Positions 35,201 to 43,966 are shown, counted from the stretch's first letter. The stretch is DNA of 64,000 nt from Paludisphaera rhizosphaerae (GCF_011065895.1 NZ_JAALCR010000007.1:186001-250000); one strand, 5' to 3'. Translations and numbers: made by a program. The notes: generated from the letters alone by a model not told the origin.

Positions 35201-35957
35201 GAACCCAGCGGAGTTGTTGGGCCGAGAACGACGCCGCGAAGCCGCGCGGGAGGAGAATCGTCGGCCGGAAAACGCCGCAGACCGAAGGGGCCTTCACGCC
35301 GTCACCCTCTCGAAGGCGGACGCCCCCGCGCACGCCGGCCCGTTCGCACAACTCTTTCAGATCGACCCCCAAGCCGGATTCTTCGAGCGGCGTCAGGCCT
35401 CGGAAGGCACGCCGGAATCGAGCCTGCTCTCGCGCGAAACGGACCGCCAGGAAGAGCACGCCGATCAGCCAGGCGGCCATGAGGATCACCGGGAGCGACG
35501 GACTCGGGATCGCGAGGCTGGGAGCCGTCGCGGGCCCGTCGATCGCCGGCTCGGCCCCCTCCGTCCTGGCGGAAGGTTTCGCGGGAACCTCCCTGAATTC
35601 GGGGGCCTCGGCGCTCGCTGGGGTGACAGGCCTCTCGACCAGGGACGACGGCGATGTGATCCGAGCATCGGAGGGCGCGACCGTCGCCGGAGCATCGTTG
35701 AATCGCGATGCGACGAGCGCTGAGGGAGTCCAGCGGGCCAGGCCGGCCGGCGCCTCGACGAACACGGGGACCAGCAGCTTCAGGGGGACGAGCAGGAACA
35801 GGCCGTAGCCGACCTGCGGCGAGACGTGACGGCGGATCGCCAGCCAGGACGCCCCGACCAGGGCGAGCAGGACGGCCGAATCGAGTGATGCGGCGAGCAT
35901 CCAGGACGCCCAGCGAGTCGCCGCGGAATCGACGAGGACGGTCATCGAATTCAACAT
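32277..35957 (-). CDS. M56 (BlaR1-like) membrane metalloprotease with carboxypeptidase-regulatory-like repeats
   Basis: The protein has 1226 residues. The N-terminal membrane domain has helices at about 18-40, 52-68 and 154-173. The M56 protease core carries the zinc motif HELAH (255-259) and the later REYRCDD with E296 as probable third ligand. A further helix lies near 365. The long C-terminal region contains several carboxypeptidase-regulatory-like beta domains (for example VTGKITDEAGAPIADALV, ITGRVTDATTGKPIPRFRV), probably extracytoplasmic. In BlaR1/MecR1 the sensor is a penicillin-binding domain, absent here. It starts 31 bases after the stop of the BlaI-like gene, so the pair is one operon. 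Confidence 0.9.
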   Translation of the reverse strand: MLNSMTVLVDSAATRWASWMLAASLDSAVLLALVGASWLAIRRHVSPQVGYGLFLLVPLKLLVPVFVEAPAGLARWTPSALVASRFNDAPATVAPSDARITSPSSLVERPVTPASAEAPEFREVPAKPSARTEGAEPAIDGPATAPSLAIPSPSLPVILMAAWLIGVLFLAVRFAREQARFRRAFRGLTPLEESGLGVDLKELCERAGVRGGVRLREGDGVKAPSVCGVFRPTILLPRGFAASFSAQQLRWVLLHELAHVRRRDLIVVALQRVAAIVHFFNPTIWVANRMLNQLREYRCDDVALAQGDGCPVESGEAFVRILRIAGRSRGALDGGLGVFGLDARSSTLRRARRLLDVDRPLRVRFGPLPIAALVLLAIVVVPYLRASGDPRQPAPTTEDGRWPGVIWRSQATTMMVASAPRSRTSDEPPQAAPAKEKSEVVVMAVTTSLSTPAGDQPRQTAPPADGREGRDFELTVLGPDGKPIPEAEVQLRMNPRSPADRIRRGTFVKEQRYDLFVKADAEGRVALELPAKVERFDVFVDIPNYGPFWAGWRRAEAIPPRLTASLDRAWIVGGVIVDAAGKPIEGASVRPSVQYKTSPDNPAVVLLGQTVTTDATGAWRFDKVPGGLNEVHVEINHPNYRPNRPSLTWARFGLAPGVKPTAAITLDAGLSVTGKITDEAGAPIADALVRTKFLNDIREARTGADGAYTLLGCEFGAARIVASARGRAIDMKEVDIAPGMAPVDFAMKPGRTVRIRVLNAQGEPIPRTRIFFQRWRGPFQYFEFDHVGQRADENGVWVWHEAPVDEFQADVCPPNGVQMLLQPFIARDEEYVVRAPAPLAITGRVTDATTGKPIPRFRVVPGIRSTPDHMNWDRNSSFEATDGRFEYLPDRGYLAHLLLIEADGYQLAVSREIKSDEGSVVVDFKMGRGTDLSAEVKTASGEPAAGARIALGVAGSQINIKNGDVDDGMTYAARAVTDAAGRFQFPPPNGAFQLVIAHPAGFAHITATSAWEPSRVIKLEPWCRVEGTFQVGGKPVEGAPITINASRPHSYGPEVPSIFTHYDATTGPGGRFVFDRVIPGEGSIGRRIMLTVNEGSVEPTSSCMVPMRFPENETIRVALGGTGRAVAGRLEPPEGLEKGVRWNFAILHASPSRPENAARGPFLSATVDGEGRFRIDDAPPGEYRLRVEVSRAPRMRLLDVPFTVPPPTVGDPKQPVDLGSLRLQKL

Positions 35958-35988
35958 CGCAGATCCTCCGTAGACGTGTTCAACGGCC

Positions 35989-36390
35989 TCACCGCTCCCG
36001 CTTCTTCAACGACCGCTTCTTGGCGTCGATCAGCTTCTGGAGCGAGTCCAGGTCGGCCTCGCTCAACGGAGATTGCTCGACCATATGGACCAGCAGCGGC
36101 CCGGTCGCCTCGTCGACGGCGTTCATCAGCAGGGCGTCCGCGGCCGACTGCAAGGTCGCCAGCGCGGGGCTCGTGGGCCGGTAGACGAACCCGTTGCCCA
36201 CGGGAGTCGCCGACAGGTACCCCTTCTCAACCAGCCTCCTGAGCAGCGTCTTCACCGTCGGCGCCGCCCACGAATGCTCCTCGCCGGCGATCGTGTAGAT
36301 CTCGCGGGCCATCGCCTTGCGAAGCCGCCAGACGATCCTCATCACCTTCCACTCCGCCCGCGACAGCTCCTTCCGTTCCTCCTCGCTCAT
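35989..36390 (-). CDS. BlaI/MecI-family transcriptional repressor
   Basis: The protein has 133 residues. The winged helix shows LSRAEWKVMRIVWRLRKAM, then WAAPTVKTLLRRLVEKGYL, then NGFVYRPTSPA, and a C-terminal dimerisation helix. BlaI repressors are cleaved after activation of the neighbouring M56 protease. The start ATG 36390 has GGAGGG 8 bases upstream. The promoter region (36443-36471) is shared with a second, divergent BlaI-M56 unit. Confidence 0.93.
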   Translation of the reverse strand: MSEEERKELSRAEWKVMRIVWRLRKAMAREIYTIAGEEHSWAAPTVKTLLRRLVEKGYLSATPVGNGFVYRPTSPALATLQSAADALLMNAVDEATGPLLVHMVEQSPLSEADLDSLQKLIDAKKRSLKKRER

Positions 36391-36442
36391 CGCCGGCCCT
36401 CCGAATTCGACCTTCTGGATCGTGCACCCCTGAGATGATTTT

Positions 36443-36471
36443 CTTGTAGTCGAATCGATTACGTTTGTCAA
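36443..36471 (-). promoter_or_regulatory. Promoter of the minus-strand blaI-M56 operon
   Basis: TTGACA (36471-36466 on the minus strand) and TACAAG (36448-36443) are spaced by exactly 17 bases, about 53 bases upstream of the BlaI start at 36390. Confidence 0.6.
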
Positions 36472-36536
36472 CAGTCTGAATTCGTCGTCGCGGCGAAGCG
36501 CTTTCGGCCGGAGGCGGCCTTCTCGCTTGACGCCTC

Positions 36537-36562
36537 GATTCTATTTTTATAGAAACAGAATC
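36537..36562. promoter_or_regulatory. Nested palindromes: candidate operator of the plus-strand blaI-M56 operon
   Basis: TTCTAT, 4 bases, ATAGAA (36539-36554) is a perfect palindrome, nested inside GATTCT (36537-36542) and AGAATC (36557-36562). A possible -10 (TATAGA at 36548) with TTGACG at 36527 overlaps it. AT-rich DNA is rare here, which makes the site stand out. BlaI repressors bind palindromes overlapping promoters. Confidence 0.5.
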
Positions 36563-36619
36563 ACCGCCGGGGCGGAGAGCCTCGGATCATGGAACGACCC
36601 CGAGAGAGGAGGCCCGGGA

Positions 36620-37048
36620 ATGGCGAGGAGGCCGAGCGGCCAGCCGACCGACGCGGAACTGGCGATCCTGACGGTGCTATGGGAGCACGGACCGGCGGGG
36701 CTGGGGAAGGTCCACGAGGAGTTGCAGACCACACGCTCGGTCGCGCTGACGACCGTGGCGACGACCCTCAACGTGATGCTGGGCAAGGCCCTGGTGAAGC
36801 GAGCCGACGGGCCGAAGGGCTACGTCTGGTCGGCCGCCGCGACGCGATCGGCGACGGCCTCCGGGCTGCTGGGGAAGGTCGTCCGGCATGTCTTCGACGG
36901 CTCGGCGCGGGGGTTGGTCGCCCACCTGATCGAGGAGGGCGAGCTCGACGAGCGCGACCGCCAGGCCATCCGCGACCTGCTCGACCGGGCCGACGGCGAG
37001 AAGCCCGACGAAGCCACCTCGCGAAAGCGGAAAGGAGGCCGATCGTGA
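36620..37048 (+). CDS. BlaI/MecI-family transcriptional repressor (second)
   Basis: The protein has 142 residues. The winged-helix domain has PTDAELAILTVLWEHGPAG, VALTTVATTLNVMLGKALV and GPKGYVWSAAATR, followed by a dimerisation region (FDGSARGLVAHLIEEGELDE). It is not a close copy of the BlaI at 35989. The start ATG 36620 is preceded by GGAGG. Its stop overlaps the GTG start of the M56 gene, so production of repressor and protease is probably coupled. Confidence 0.92.
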   Translation: MARRPSGQPTDAELAILTVLWEHGPAGLGKVHEELQTTRSVALTTVATTLNVMLGKALVKRADGPKGYVWSAAATRSATASGLLGKVVRHVFDGSARGLVAHLIEEGELDERDRQAIRDLLDRADGEKPDEATSRKRKGGRS

Positions 37049-40000
37049 ATATCAACACGTCTTCGGCGGTCTGGACGGCGCTGGGGTGGACGTTCCTGCA
37101 CGTCGGCTGGATCGGCGTGATCGTCGGCCTGGCCGCCTCGCTAGTCCGACGCTCGCTCCGCCGGGCCCCGGCCGAGGTTCGCCACGCCGCGGCGCTCGTC
37201 TCCCTGTTGTCTTTAGCGGCCTCGCCGTTCATCGCCTTCGCCGTCGTGTACGAGCCGGCGCACGCGCCGATCTCGCCGCCGACCGCGACGATCACGCAGC
37301 CCGACTCCAGCCCTCAGGCCAGGGCCGTCGTCGTCAACGAACGCCCGTCGATCCGTCCGACGCTCCCGACGGAACCCACAATCGCATCCCGATGGTTCGA
37401 ACCGTGGATCGACGTTCTACCAGGCGTCTGGCTGGCGGGAACGCTGATGATCCTCGTGCGGACGACGATCGGACTGGCGGGAGTGGAACGGCTTCGGCGC
37501 ACGTCGACGCCGCTGCGGGACGGCCCTGTCGCCGAGCTTTGTCACGAGTTGGCGCGGTCGTTGGGGATCGCCCGCGAGGTCGGCCTGGCCGTATGCGACC
37601 GCATCGCCGGACCGTTGCTGATCGGCGTGATCCGGCCGACGATCCTGCTGCCGGCCGCCGCGCTGAGCGGTTGGGCGCCCGACCAGTTGGAGATGGCCCT
37701 GCTGCACGAGCTGGCCCATCTCCGCCGCCGCGACAACCTGGTCTGCCTTTTCCAGCAACTTGTGGAAGCGCTTTTATTCTTCCACCCGACGACGTGGTGG
37801 CTCTCGGCCTGGCTCCGGCTGGAGCGCGAGACCTGTTGCGACCAGCGGGTCGTCGCCCGGACGGGCCGTCCCCGCGCCTACGCCGAGCTGCTGGCCACCC
37901 TCGCCGGCGCCGGCTCTTCCACTCCCCCCTGCCCCGCGATGACCGAACGCCCGATCGCGACGAGGATCCGTCGCATCCTGTTCAAGGAGGACCGCCCGAT
38001 GCCCCTGAAGCCGACCGTCCCCGAAACCCTCGCCCTCGCCGCCGCAACCCTGCTCGCCGCCGCGCTGGCAATCCCCACCCGCGCCGAGGCGCCCAAACTG
38101 AAGGCCGACGCCGCCGCCGACCTGAAGCGGATCGCCGCGTCCCTTGCCGCCTTGCCTCCGACCCCCGGAGTCGACGCCGACGGCGAGCCCGACCCACGAA
38201 CCATGGCCCTGCTGATGATCGCCGAGCGCCAGAACACCCAGGGCGACCGCGCGGGCGCGCTTGAGACTCTCAAGCATGTAAAAATCGATCCGCCCAACGA
38301 TCGGGATCTCTGGCGAGATCGCAAGGCGCTGTTCGGTTGCGAACTTCTCATGATGCTCGCCACGGAACGCTACAACGCGGGCGAGGTCGCCGAGGCTCGG
38401 GGCGACTTCCGCCGCCTGATCGAGGTCGTCACCCGTCCCAACCCGGCCGACGCGAAGTTGTTGAACCAGATGGCGCGGGTTTTCCGGATCATCATCGAGA
38501 AGAAGAGCGGATCGCCCGACGGTCCGACCGGGACCATCGACGAAGCCGTCCGTCTGGCCGCCGCGAGTGGAGAAGACGTCCCCCAGGGCGATATGGAAGT
38601 TTTCTTCGGGCGGCTCGAAATGCCCATCGCCTTCCTCTCGGCGTTGGCGAAGCTCCGCGAGGTCGATTTGATGAACTCAGTCGCCGCGTCGATCGACGGA
38701 TGGCTCGAACTCTCGGACGACTCCGTCCTGGCCGCCACCATAAAGGGCCACGTCGGCGTCGCTTATATCCAGGCGGGCGAGGATCGGCGAGGCCGCGAGT
38801 ATCTTGCGGACGCTCGGAAGCGGATCGACGCCATGCCGGCCGGACCAGTCCGGGAAGGAGTCGCCCAACTCATGGTCGGAACGACTGCCGAGGCCGACCT
38901 CGACGCCGCCCTGAACCTGCTGCCGACGCTCCCCTCGGCCCGGCGCAACCACGTCCTGAGAGACGTCCTCCAACGAGGCGTTCTATCGACGATCACCCCC
39001 ACGCCCTGGGAGGACCCGGCCGGGATCAAGATCACGATCGGCGACCCCGACCTGGCACCGACGGAGCAGGCCCGTCTTCTCCTGCCACGCTTCGTCGCTC
39101 TGGCGAGAACGATCGAAGAAGCTCCGTTGCGAGCCCGGACGCTCGCGGTGCTGGCCCATCTTCAGGTCCAGGGAGGCGACCCGACGGGTGCGATGGCGAC
39201 GGCCGAGGCGATCCCCGACATCCACCGACCCGAAGCCCCCGTCGACGGCTTCCACGACAGCGTCAAGCCGGCGACCTTCGCCCTGATCGGCTGGCGGCTC
39301 GCCAAGGCCGGCGACCCGAAGGCCGCCGACGCCGCGTTCGCCCGCTCCCGCGACCTGGCCCGCGCCGTGCCCAGCGACCCGGAACGCGTCATCGCCTGGA
39401 TCGTCCTGGCCGAGAAGCTCGAAGCCACGGGCCGCCGCGACCAGGCGAACGCCGTGCTGGCCGACGCGATCCCCCTGGCGAAGACACAGCCCGAACCCCG
39501 TCGCTCACGAATGCTAAGCATGCTCTCCCGGACGCAGTTGAAGACGGCCGGCGTCGATGCCGCGACGACGACCATCGACGCGATCCGCGACGAGCCAGGC
39601 GTGGAGAAGGGGTACGCCCTGAACTCCCTCGCTCACACTCTGCACACCCAGGGGGACGATGAGGCCGCGAGCCGCGTCGCCCGCCGAGCCCTCGCCTGCC
39701 TCGAACCGAAGCCGTCCGACCCCAAGCCCGTCCCGAACGACCAGAGGGCCGTATCTCGGATCAGCTTCATCGACTACGACCAGGAGACTCCGGCGTCGTG
39801 GCTCGCGATGCAACGCGCCAATCCCCAGGCCGCCCTCCGCAAGCTGGCCGGCGACCCAACGCCGCCTCCGGCCGGCCCTCCCTGGCAGCAGCAGATGCAA
39901 CGGTCCGCGGACGTCGCCGACGCCTTCCATCGCGGCGGCCTCGACGAGGCTCTGAGGACCGTCGAGGCCCTGGACTCCCCGACCTCCAAGGCGTCCGCCC

Positions 40001-40050
40001 TACAGCGCCTGGCCTACGAGGTCGCCAGCGAGGAGAAGTTGAGGAAGTAA
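37045..40050 (+). CDS. M56 (BlaR1-like) membrane metalloprotease with helical-repeat C-terminal domain
   Basis: The protein has 1001 residues. Membrane helices lie at about 10-32, 45-68 and 123-143, and near 335-352. The protease core has HELAH (221-225) and RETCCDQ with a glutamate as probable third zinc ligand. After the last helix, about 640 residues form a TPR-like array (for example ADLKRIAASLAALPP, GWRLAKAGDPKAADAAFARS, HTLHTQGDDEAASRVARRAL). No penicillin-binding sensor is present. The GTG start at 37045 overlaps the BlaI stop (GTGA) and has AAAGGAGG upstream. By analogy it senses an extracytoplasmic signal and inactivates its partner BlaI. Confidence 0.9.
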   Translation: MNINTSSAVWTALGWTFLHVGWIGVIVGLAASLVRRSLRRAPAEVRHAAALVSLLSLAASPFIAFAVVYEPAHAPISPPTATITQPDSSPQARAVVVNERPSIRPTLPTEPTIASRWFEPWIDVLPGVWLAGTLMILVRTTIGLAGVERLRRTSTPLRDGPVAELCHELARSLGIAREVGLAVCDRIAGPLLIGVIRPTILLPAAALSGWAPDQLEMALLHELAHLRRRDNLVCLFQQLVEALLFFHPTTWWLSAWLRLERETCCDQRVVARTGRPRAYAELLATLAGAGSSTPPCPAMTERPIATRIRRILFKEDRPMPLKPTVPETLALAAATLLAAALAIPTRAEAPKLKADAAADLKRIAASLAALPPTPGVDADGEPDPRTMALLMIAERQNTQGDRAGALETLKHVKIDPPNDRDLWRDRKALFGCELLMMLATERYNAGEVAEARGDFRRLIEVVTRPNPADAKLLNQMARVFRIIIEKKSGSPDGPTGTIDEAVRLAAASGEDVPQGDMEVFFGRLEMPIAFLSALAKLREVDLMNSVAASIDGWLELSDDSVLAATIKGHVGVAYIQAGEDRRGREYLADARKRIDAMPAGPVREGVAQLMVGTTAEADLDAALNLLPTLPSARRNHVLRDVLQRGVLSTITPTPWEDPAGIKITIGDPDLAPTEQARLLLPRFVALARTIEEAPLRARTLAVLAHLQVQGGDPTGAMATAEAIPDIHRPEAPVDGFHDSVKPATFALIGWRLAKAGDPKAADAAFARSRDLARAVPSDPERVIAWIVLAEKLEATGRRDQANAVLADAIPLAKTQPEPRRSRMLSMLSRTQLKTAGVDAATTTIDAIRDEPGVEKGYALNSLAHTLHTQGDDEAASRVARRALACLEPKPSDPKPVPNDQRAVSRISFIDYDQETPASWLAMQRANPQAALRKLAGDPTPPPAGPPWQQQMQRSADVADAFHRGGLDEALRTVEALDSPTSKASALQRLAYEVASEEKLRK

Positions 40051-40363
40051 GGTTCACGGATCTGGATATCGGCAACAACCGACTTCCCCCCTCGCTAGGA
40101 AACGACCGTACACACGAACCCCGTGATTTCGGAATTTCCCGGATCGACGGAAACCACCGTCGATCCAACTGCGTAGAATGAAGAGTAGCTCGGTCGCCCG
40201 ACGGCCGGTCTTCCGCTCTCGTTGTGGAGCCCGGCTCGTCGAGCGACCTCGGTCGGCCGGGGATGCTGTGGAGTTTGTATCGGGCCGGCCTGGAAGGATG
40301 GAGGTCGATCGAGCGTCGTCCAGGAAGCTCGCCGCCCGATCCCGAATGCGGAGGGCGACTCCC
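40051..40363. other. Intergenic region before the alcohol dehydrogenase
   Basis: It contains a decayed half of a family-1 REP-like unit near 40083 (CTTCCCCCCTCGCTAGG) and otherwise nothing I can name. A TAGAAT at 40174-40179 could be a -10 element but has no clear -35. Confidence 0.4.
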
Positions 40364-41389
40364 ATGGCGTGGAAGATGAAAGCGGCGGTCGTGAGGGAGT
40401 TCGGGGCGCCCCTGACGATCGAGGACGTTCCCGTGCCGACGCCCGGCCCGGGTCAGGTGCTCGTGAAGGTGAAGGCGTGCGGCGTCTGTCATTCGGACGT
40501 GCACGCCGCCGACGGCGACTGGCCGGTGAAACCGAAACTCCCCTTCATCCCCGGTCACGAAGGGATGGGGATCGTGGCCGAGATCGGCGCCGGCGTGGGC
40601 CGCGTCCACGAAGGCGATCCCGTCTGCGTTCCCTGGCTCCACAGCGCCTGCGGATGTTGCGAATACTGCGTCACCGGCTGGGAGACGCTCTGCCCTTGCC
40701 AGACGAACACCGGCTACAGCGTCGACGGCGGCTACGCCGAGTACGTGCTGGCCGACGCCCGGTACGTCGGCCTGCTCCCCCCGAAGCCAGACTTCGTCAC
40801 CCTGGCGCCGATCACCTGCGCCGGCGTGACGACCCTGAAAGGGATCAAGGAGACCGAGGCCAGGCCCGGCGAGTGGCTCGTCGTCTCCGGCGTCGGCGGC
40901 TTGGGGCACGTCGCCGTCCAGTACGCCCGGGCGAGGGCCCTGCGCGTCATCGCGATCGACGTGGCCGACGACAAGCTGGAACTCGCCCGCTCCCTGGGCG
41001 CTGAGTTCACGGTGAATGCGACCGCCGAGAACGTCGTCGCGAAGGTGGTCGAGCAGACGGGCGGCGGCGCGCACGGCGTCCTGGTGACGGCCGTCTCCAC
41101 CCCCGCCTTCACCCAGGCCGTCGCGATGACCCGGCCGCGAGGCACCGTGGCCCTCTGCGGACTCCCCGCCGGTTCGTTCCCAACCCCGATCTTCGACGTC
41201 GTCCTGAAACGGATCACCATCCGAGGCTCAGTCGTCGGCAACCGCCAGGACCTCGCCGAAGCCATCGCCATCGCCGCCTCAGGCCAGGTCAAACCCACCG
41301 TCCACACCGCCCCCCTGGAAGACGTCAACGACGTCTTCGCCCGCCTCAAGGCAGGCCGAATCGACGGCCGGGTGGTTCTGACTCTGTGA
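40364..41389 (+). CDS. adhP: Zinc-dependent alcohol dehydrogenase (AdhP type)
   Basis: The protein has 341 residues, typical for medium-chain ADH. Catalytic zinc ligands are C42 (ACGVCHSDVH), H65 (GHEGMG) and a cysteine near 150 (ITCAGVT). The structural zinc site is C96, C99, C102, C110. The NAD-binding motif is SGVGGLGHVAVQYA. It oxidises primary alcohols or reduces aldehydes with NAD(H) in the cytoplasm. The start ATG 40364 has GGAGGG 9 bases upstream; ATG 40376 is an alternative. No linked metabolic genes are visible. Confidence 0.93.
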   Translation: MAWKMKAAVVREFGAPLTIEDVPVPTPGPGQVLVKVKACGVCHSDVHAADGDWPVKPKLPFIPGHEGMGIVAEIGAGVGRVHEGDPVCVPWLHSACGCCEYCVTGWETLCPCQTNTGYSVDGGYAEYVLADARYVGLLPPKPDFVTLAPITCAGVTTLKGIKETEARPGEWLVVSGVGGLGHVAVQYARARALRVIAIDVADDKLELARSLGAEFTVNATAENVVAKVVEQTGGGAHGVLVTAVSTPAFTQAVAMTRPRGTVALCGLPAGSFPTPIFDVVLKRITIRGSVVGNRQDLAEAIAIAASGQVKPTVHTAPLEDVNDVFARLKAGRIDGRVVLTL

Positions 41390-41425
41390 GAGGCTGTCTC
41401 ATCGAACGCCAAGCAAGGCTGCAAA

Positions 41426-41590
41426 CGGCCTTCCCCCCTCGCGGGGGAAGGTGGCCGCGAAGCGGCCGGATGAGGGGGCGACCGGCATAGGGTGCGCGTC
41501 TGGCACGTCATCCTCGGTCCGACGGCGGTCGTCCCTTCATCGCATTGCTTCGCGACCTGTCTTCCCTCATGAGGGAGGAAAGATCGTCGG
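41426..41590. repeat. Inverted pair of family-1 REP-like units
   Basis: The left unit (41426-41487) has hairpins CCTTCCCC..GGGGAAGG and GGCCGC GAA GCGGCC, then GATGAGGGGG. The right unit (about 41518-41590) is inverted and more degenerate (GTCGTCCCTTCATCGC and TCTTCCCTCATGAGGGAGGAAAGA). The pair has the same layout as at 13667-13822 and fills the gap between adhP and the convergent DUF4041 gene. Confidence 0.75.
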
Positions 41591-41613
41591 TTCGCGACCC
41601 CGTGGTCCTCAGC

Positions 41614-43410
41614 CTACGCCTCGACCTCCTCCAACTCCTGATCCGCGTCCTCAAGCGATTCGTCGTCGAATCGGAACGTCGCCTGCTCTTCCATCCACTT
41701 GCGCCTGAGGCCCGCGTCCGACTGCATGGCCTGTTCGAGAGCCAACGTCTCGCGATACTGGGCGGCCTCGGCCTCGATCGTCCAGACAGCCTCGGCACCC
41801 ATCTCTTCGACCGCGTCCCGGAGTTCCTGGAGCCCGGCCCGGAAGAATTCCCTGCGTCGGTTGATCTTGTTAACCTGCCGTTCCACGAACCGCCTGTGGA
41901 GCGCTGTTTCGAGCGCCGGGGCGTCTTCCGACGAAATCATGGCGTGGACGTCGAAGGGGAACGGCACGCTGGCGTCGCCCAGTTCCCTGACCCGTTCGGT
42001 GGGGTCCAACCGACGCGTCATCCCAACCTTGTAGACGCCCTCGCCGAAGGAACCGATGTTCGAGATGATGTAGACGTTTCCCTTCTTCGTCTGCTGGGCC
42101 ATTGAGATCGCCCGCCGGCCTTTCTCTTCGGCCTCGGTGAGCTTGGCGCCCAGTTCCTGGAGTTCCGCCTCGAACCGGGCCTTCTCGGCGCCGCTCGCCT
42201 CCTCGAATTGCTTCCTGACCTTCGCGATCGCCTTGTTGACGAGTTCTTCCTCGCGCTCGGCCTGCTTGATGGCCTTGGCGATCTCCTTCTTGGCTCGCTC
42301 TTCCTCGCGGATCTGCTCTCGGATCGCCCGCTGCTCTTCTCTGGCCTTCTCCTTGATCTTCTGGACGGCTGCGCCCCACTTCACCTCTTCGAGCCGCGAG
42401 TCGAGGTACTCAGGCTGAATCCGGGCGTTCTTGTAGACCTCGCCGTCCTTGTTCACCAGGGCGTAGGCGTCCTTGATCTCCTGCGTCAACTTCCCCTGGT
42501 TCCCGGCCTTCAGCCGGGAAAGGATGGTGTCGACCTTGCCGTTGAATGTTCCGAGAACGAACTTGAGAGCGTGCTCCTTCTTCCAACCTTCGGTGTAGCC
42601 GCAGGAGGCGGCCGTCCCATTCGCCTGCATGAGCCGGGTTCGCTCGCGGGCGAGCTTCAGCTTCTCGCCGGCCTTGCTGAAGCCGAACTCTTCGGCGAGT
42701 TCGTCGAGCACGTGCGCCGCCGGGACTGGATAAACGCCCTCGTACTTCTCAATCCTGTTCTGCAGGGCCTGGGCCACAGCTTGAAGGTCCTTGACCTTGC
42801 CCCGGGCGTCGTACGCTTCCCCCGCAATCGCGCGGGCCTCCTCGTCTGCCTTCAGGCGGATGGAGAGCGCATACCGCGTCGCCTGTTCCAGAGCCGACTC
42901 CGTTTTCTCCCGCTTCTCCTTGGAATCCTTGCGCGTCTTGGACGCCAGTTCTCTGGCTTCCTTCTCGGCCTCGTCGAGCAACTGCTTCGCCTGCTCGTTG
43001 GCCAACCTCAACGCTCGCTGGGCGTCGGCCTTCAGAATGCCTGCGTCGGCCTCCAGCCCGCGCGCGACGAGGCGGGCGGCTTCCAGTTCCCGCTCGCCGT
43101 CGGCTCGCAACTTCCGCCCCTGCTCCTGGGCCTCCACGACGGCCCGCTGAATGATCTCATCCGCCCGTTTCTGGGCGTCGGCCAATCTCGCCTCGACATC
43201 GCTCTTGGTTCGTCTGGCGCGGTCGATGATGTCCGGAATGTGCCGGATCATATCCAGCTTGGCGAGTTCCTCGATGTACCCGCCCTCTTTCTCCTCCCAG
43301 ATCTCTCCGGATCGCCGAAGGCGCGAATCCAAGTCCCGCGACTTGAAGAAGTAGAAGAGCGCAACGCCCGCCAGAGCGAAGGTTATAAGGCACAAGCCGA
43401 TGTTGAACAT
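41614..43410 (-). CDS. DUF4041 / T5orf172 (GIY-YIG-like) coiled-coil protein
   Basis: The protein has 598 residues. It begins with a membrane helix (LCLITFALAGVALFYFF). Long charged coiled coils follow at about 55-220 and 340-440, with a DUF4041 domain around 225-335 (YPVPAAHVLDELAEEFGFSK). The C-terminal T5orf172/MUG113 domain begins at 445 (NVYIISNIG, then VYKVGMTRR and ALHRRFVERQVNKIN), the GIY-YIG-related nuclease fold. Related DUF4041 proteins occur on phages, plasmids and in accessory islands; their function is not established. It stands alone with repeats on both sides, suggesting an acquired gene. Its lysine/glutamate-rich composition differs from its neighbours. Confidence 0.88.
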   Translation of the reverse strand: MFNIGLCLITFALAGVALFYFFKSRDLDSRLRRSGEIWEEKEGGYIEELAKLDMIRHIPDIIDRARRTKSDVEARLADAQKRADEIIQRAVVEAQEQGRKLRADGERELEAARLVARGLEADAGILKADAQRALRLANEQAKQLLDEAEKEARELASKTRKDSKEKREKTESALEQATRYALSIRLKADEEARAIAGEAYDARGKVKDLQAVAQALQNRIEKYEGVYPVPAAHVLDELAEEFGFSKAGEKLKLARERTRLMQANGTAASCGYTEGWKKEHALKFVLGTFNGKVDTILSRLKAGNQGKLTQEIKDAYALVNKDGEVYKNARIQPEYLDSRLEEVKWGAAVQKIKEKAREEQRAIREQIREEERAKKEIAKAIKQAEREEELVNKAIAKVRKQFEEASGAEKARFEAELQELGAKLTEAEEKGRRAISMAQQTKKGNVYIISNIGSFGEGVYKVGMTRRLDPTERVRELGDASVPFPFDVHAMISSEDAPALETALHRRFVERQVNKINRRREFFRAGLQELRDAVEEMGAEAVWTIEAEAAQYRETLALEQAMQSDAGLRRKWMEEQATFRFDDESLEDADQELEEVEA

Positions 43411-43871
43411 GGTGCACTCTCAAAGCGACAGCGATCAGGCCGCCGACATTATGAGCGGCCTACGAAAGCCGATCAACGCCCTCCCGCATTCCGCCACCCT
43501 CACACACATCAACGTGCAAAGTATCCCCCTACTAAACTTCGCCGCATGGATTCCACGCCACAGCCAAGCTGCGGCTTACGACGAATCAACCGGTTGCAAG
43601 GCCCCACGATCAAGATAGGGATCTGGTCGTACACTATCTACTTGAGAGGAGCCTCGCGGACGGCGAGGCCGCAAGGGTCGGCGGGACCTGGTGGAAGTGG
43701 TGCGGTGATGAAGCTTCTTCGATTACGCCCGGATGCGTCTGCAGACGGCTCCTGGCCGAGCGTCTGGATGATCGGGGAATGGCTCGAGGGCCGTTCGACC
43801 GACCCGAGGGTGTCGACGACGTCGCCATGTCGACACCCCTCACACAACACTACTGAGGAAAGCCAAGGCTG

Positions 43872-43966
43872 GGTGCCATGGCCATGCTTGCGTGGCCATG
43901 AACCGGCGTCGGCGACCGCACGACCGGCGGCCATCGCATGGCCACGCAAGCGTGGCCATGGCACCC
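43872..43966. repeat. Inverted pair of family-2 palindromic units (REPIN-like)
   Basis: The left unit is 43872-43900 (GGTGCCATGGCCATGC...), with one mismatch in the stem. The right unit is 43937-43966 and inverted, with a perfect 11-bp stem and GGCACCC at its outer end. The 36-base spacer starts AACCGGCGTCGGCGACCG. Parts of this spacer recur next to copy 1 (28866 on) and copy 4 (before 44198). Confidence 0.8.

Noticed and set aside
32277-40050. Beta-lactam resistance locus
   Set aside because: No beta-lactamase or penicillin-binding sensor domain is present. The M56/BlaI families are broadly used in Planctomycetes for other signals.
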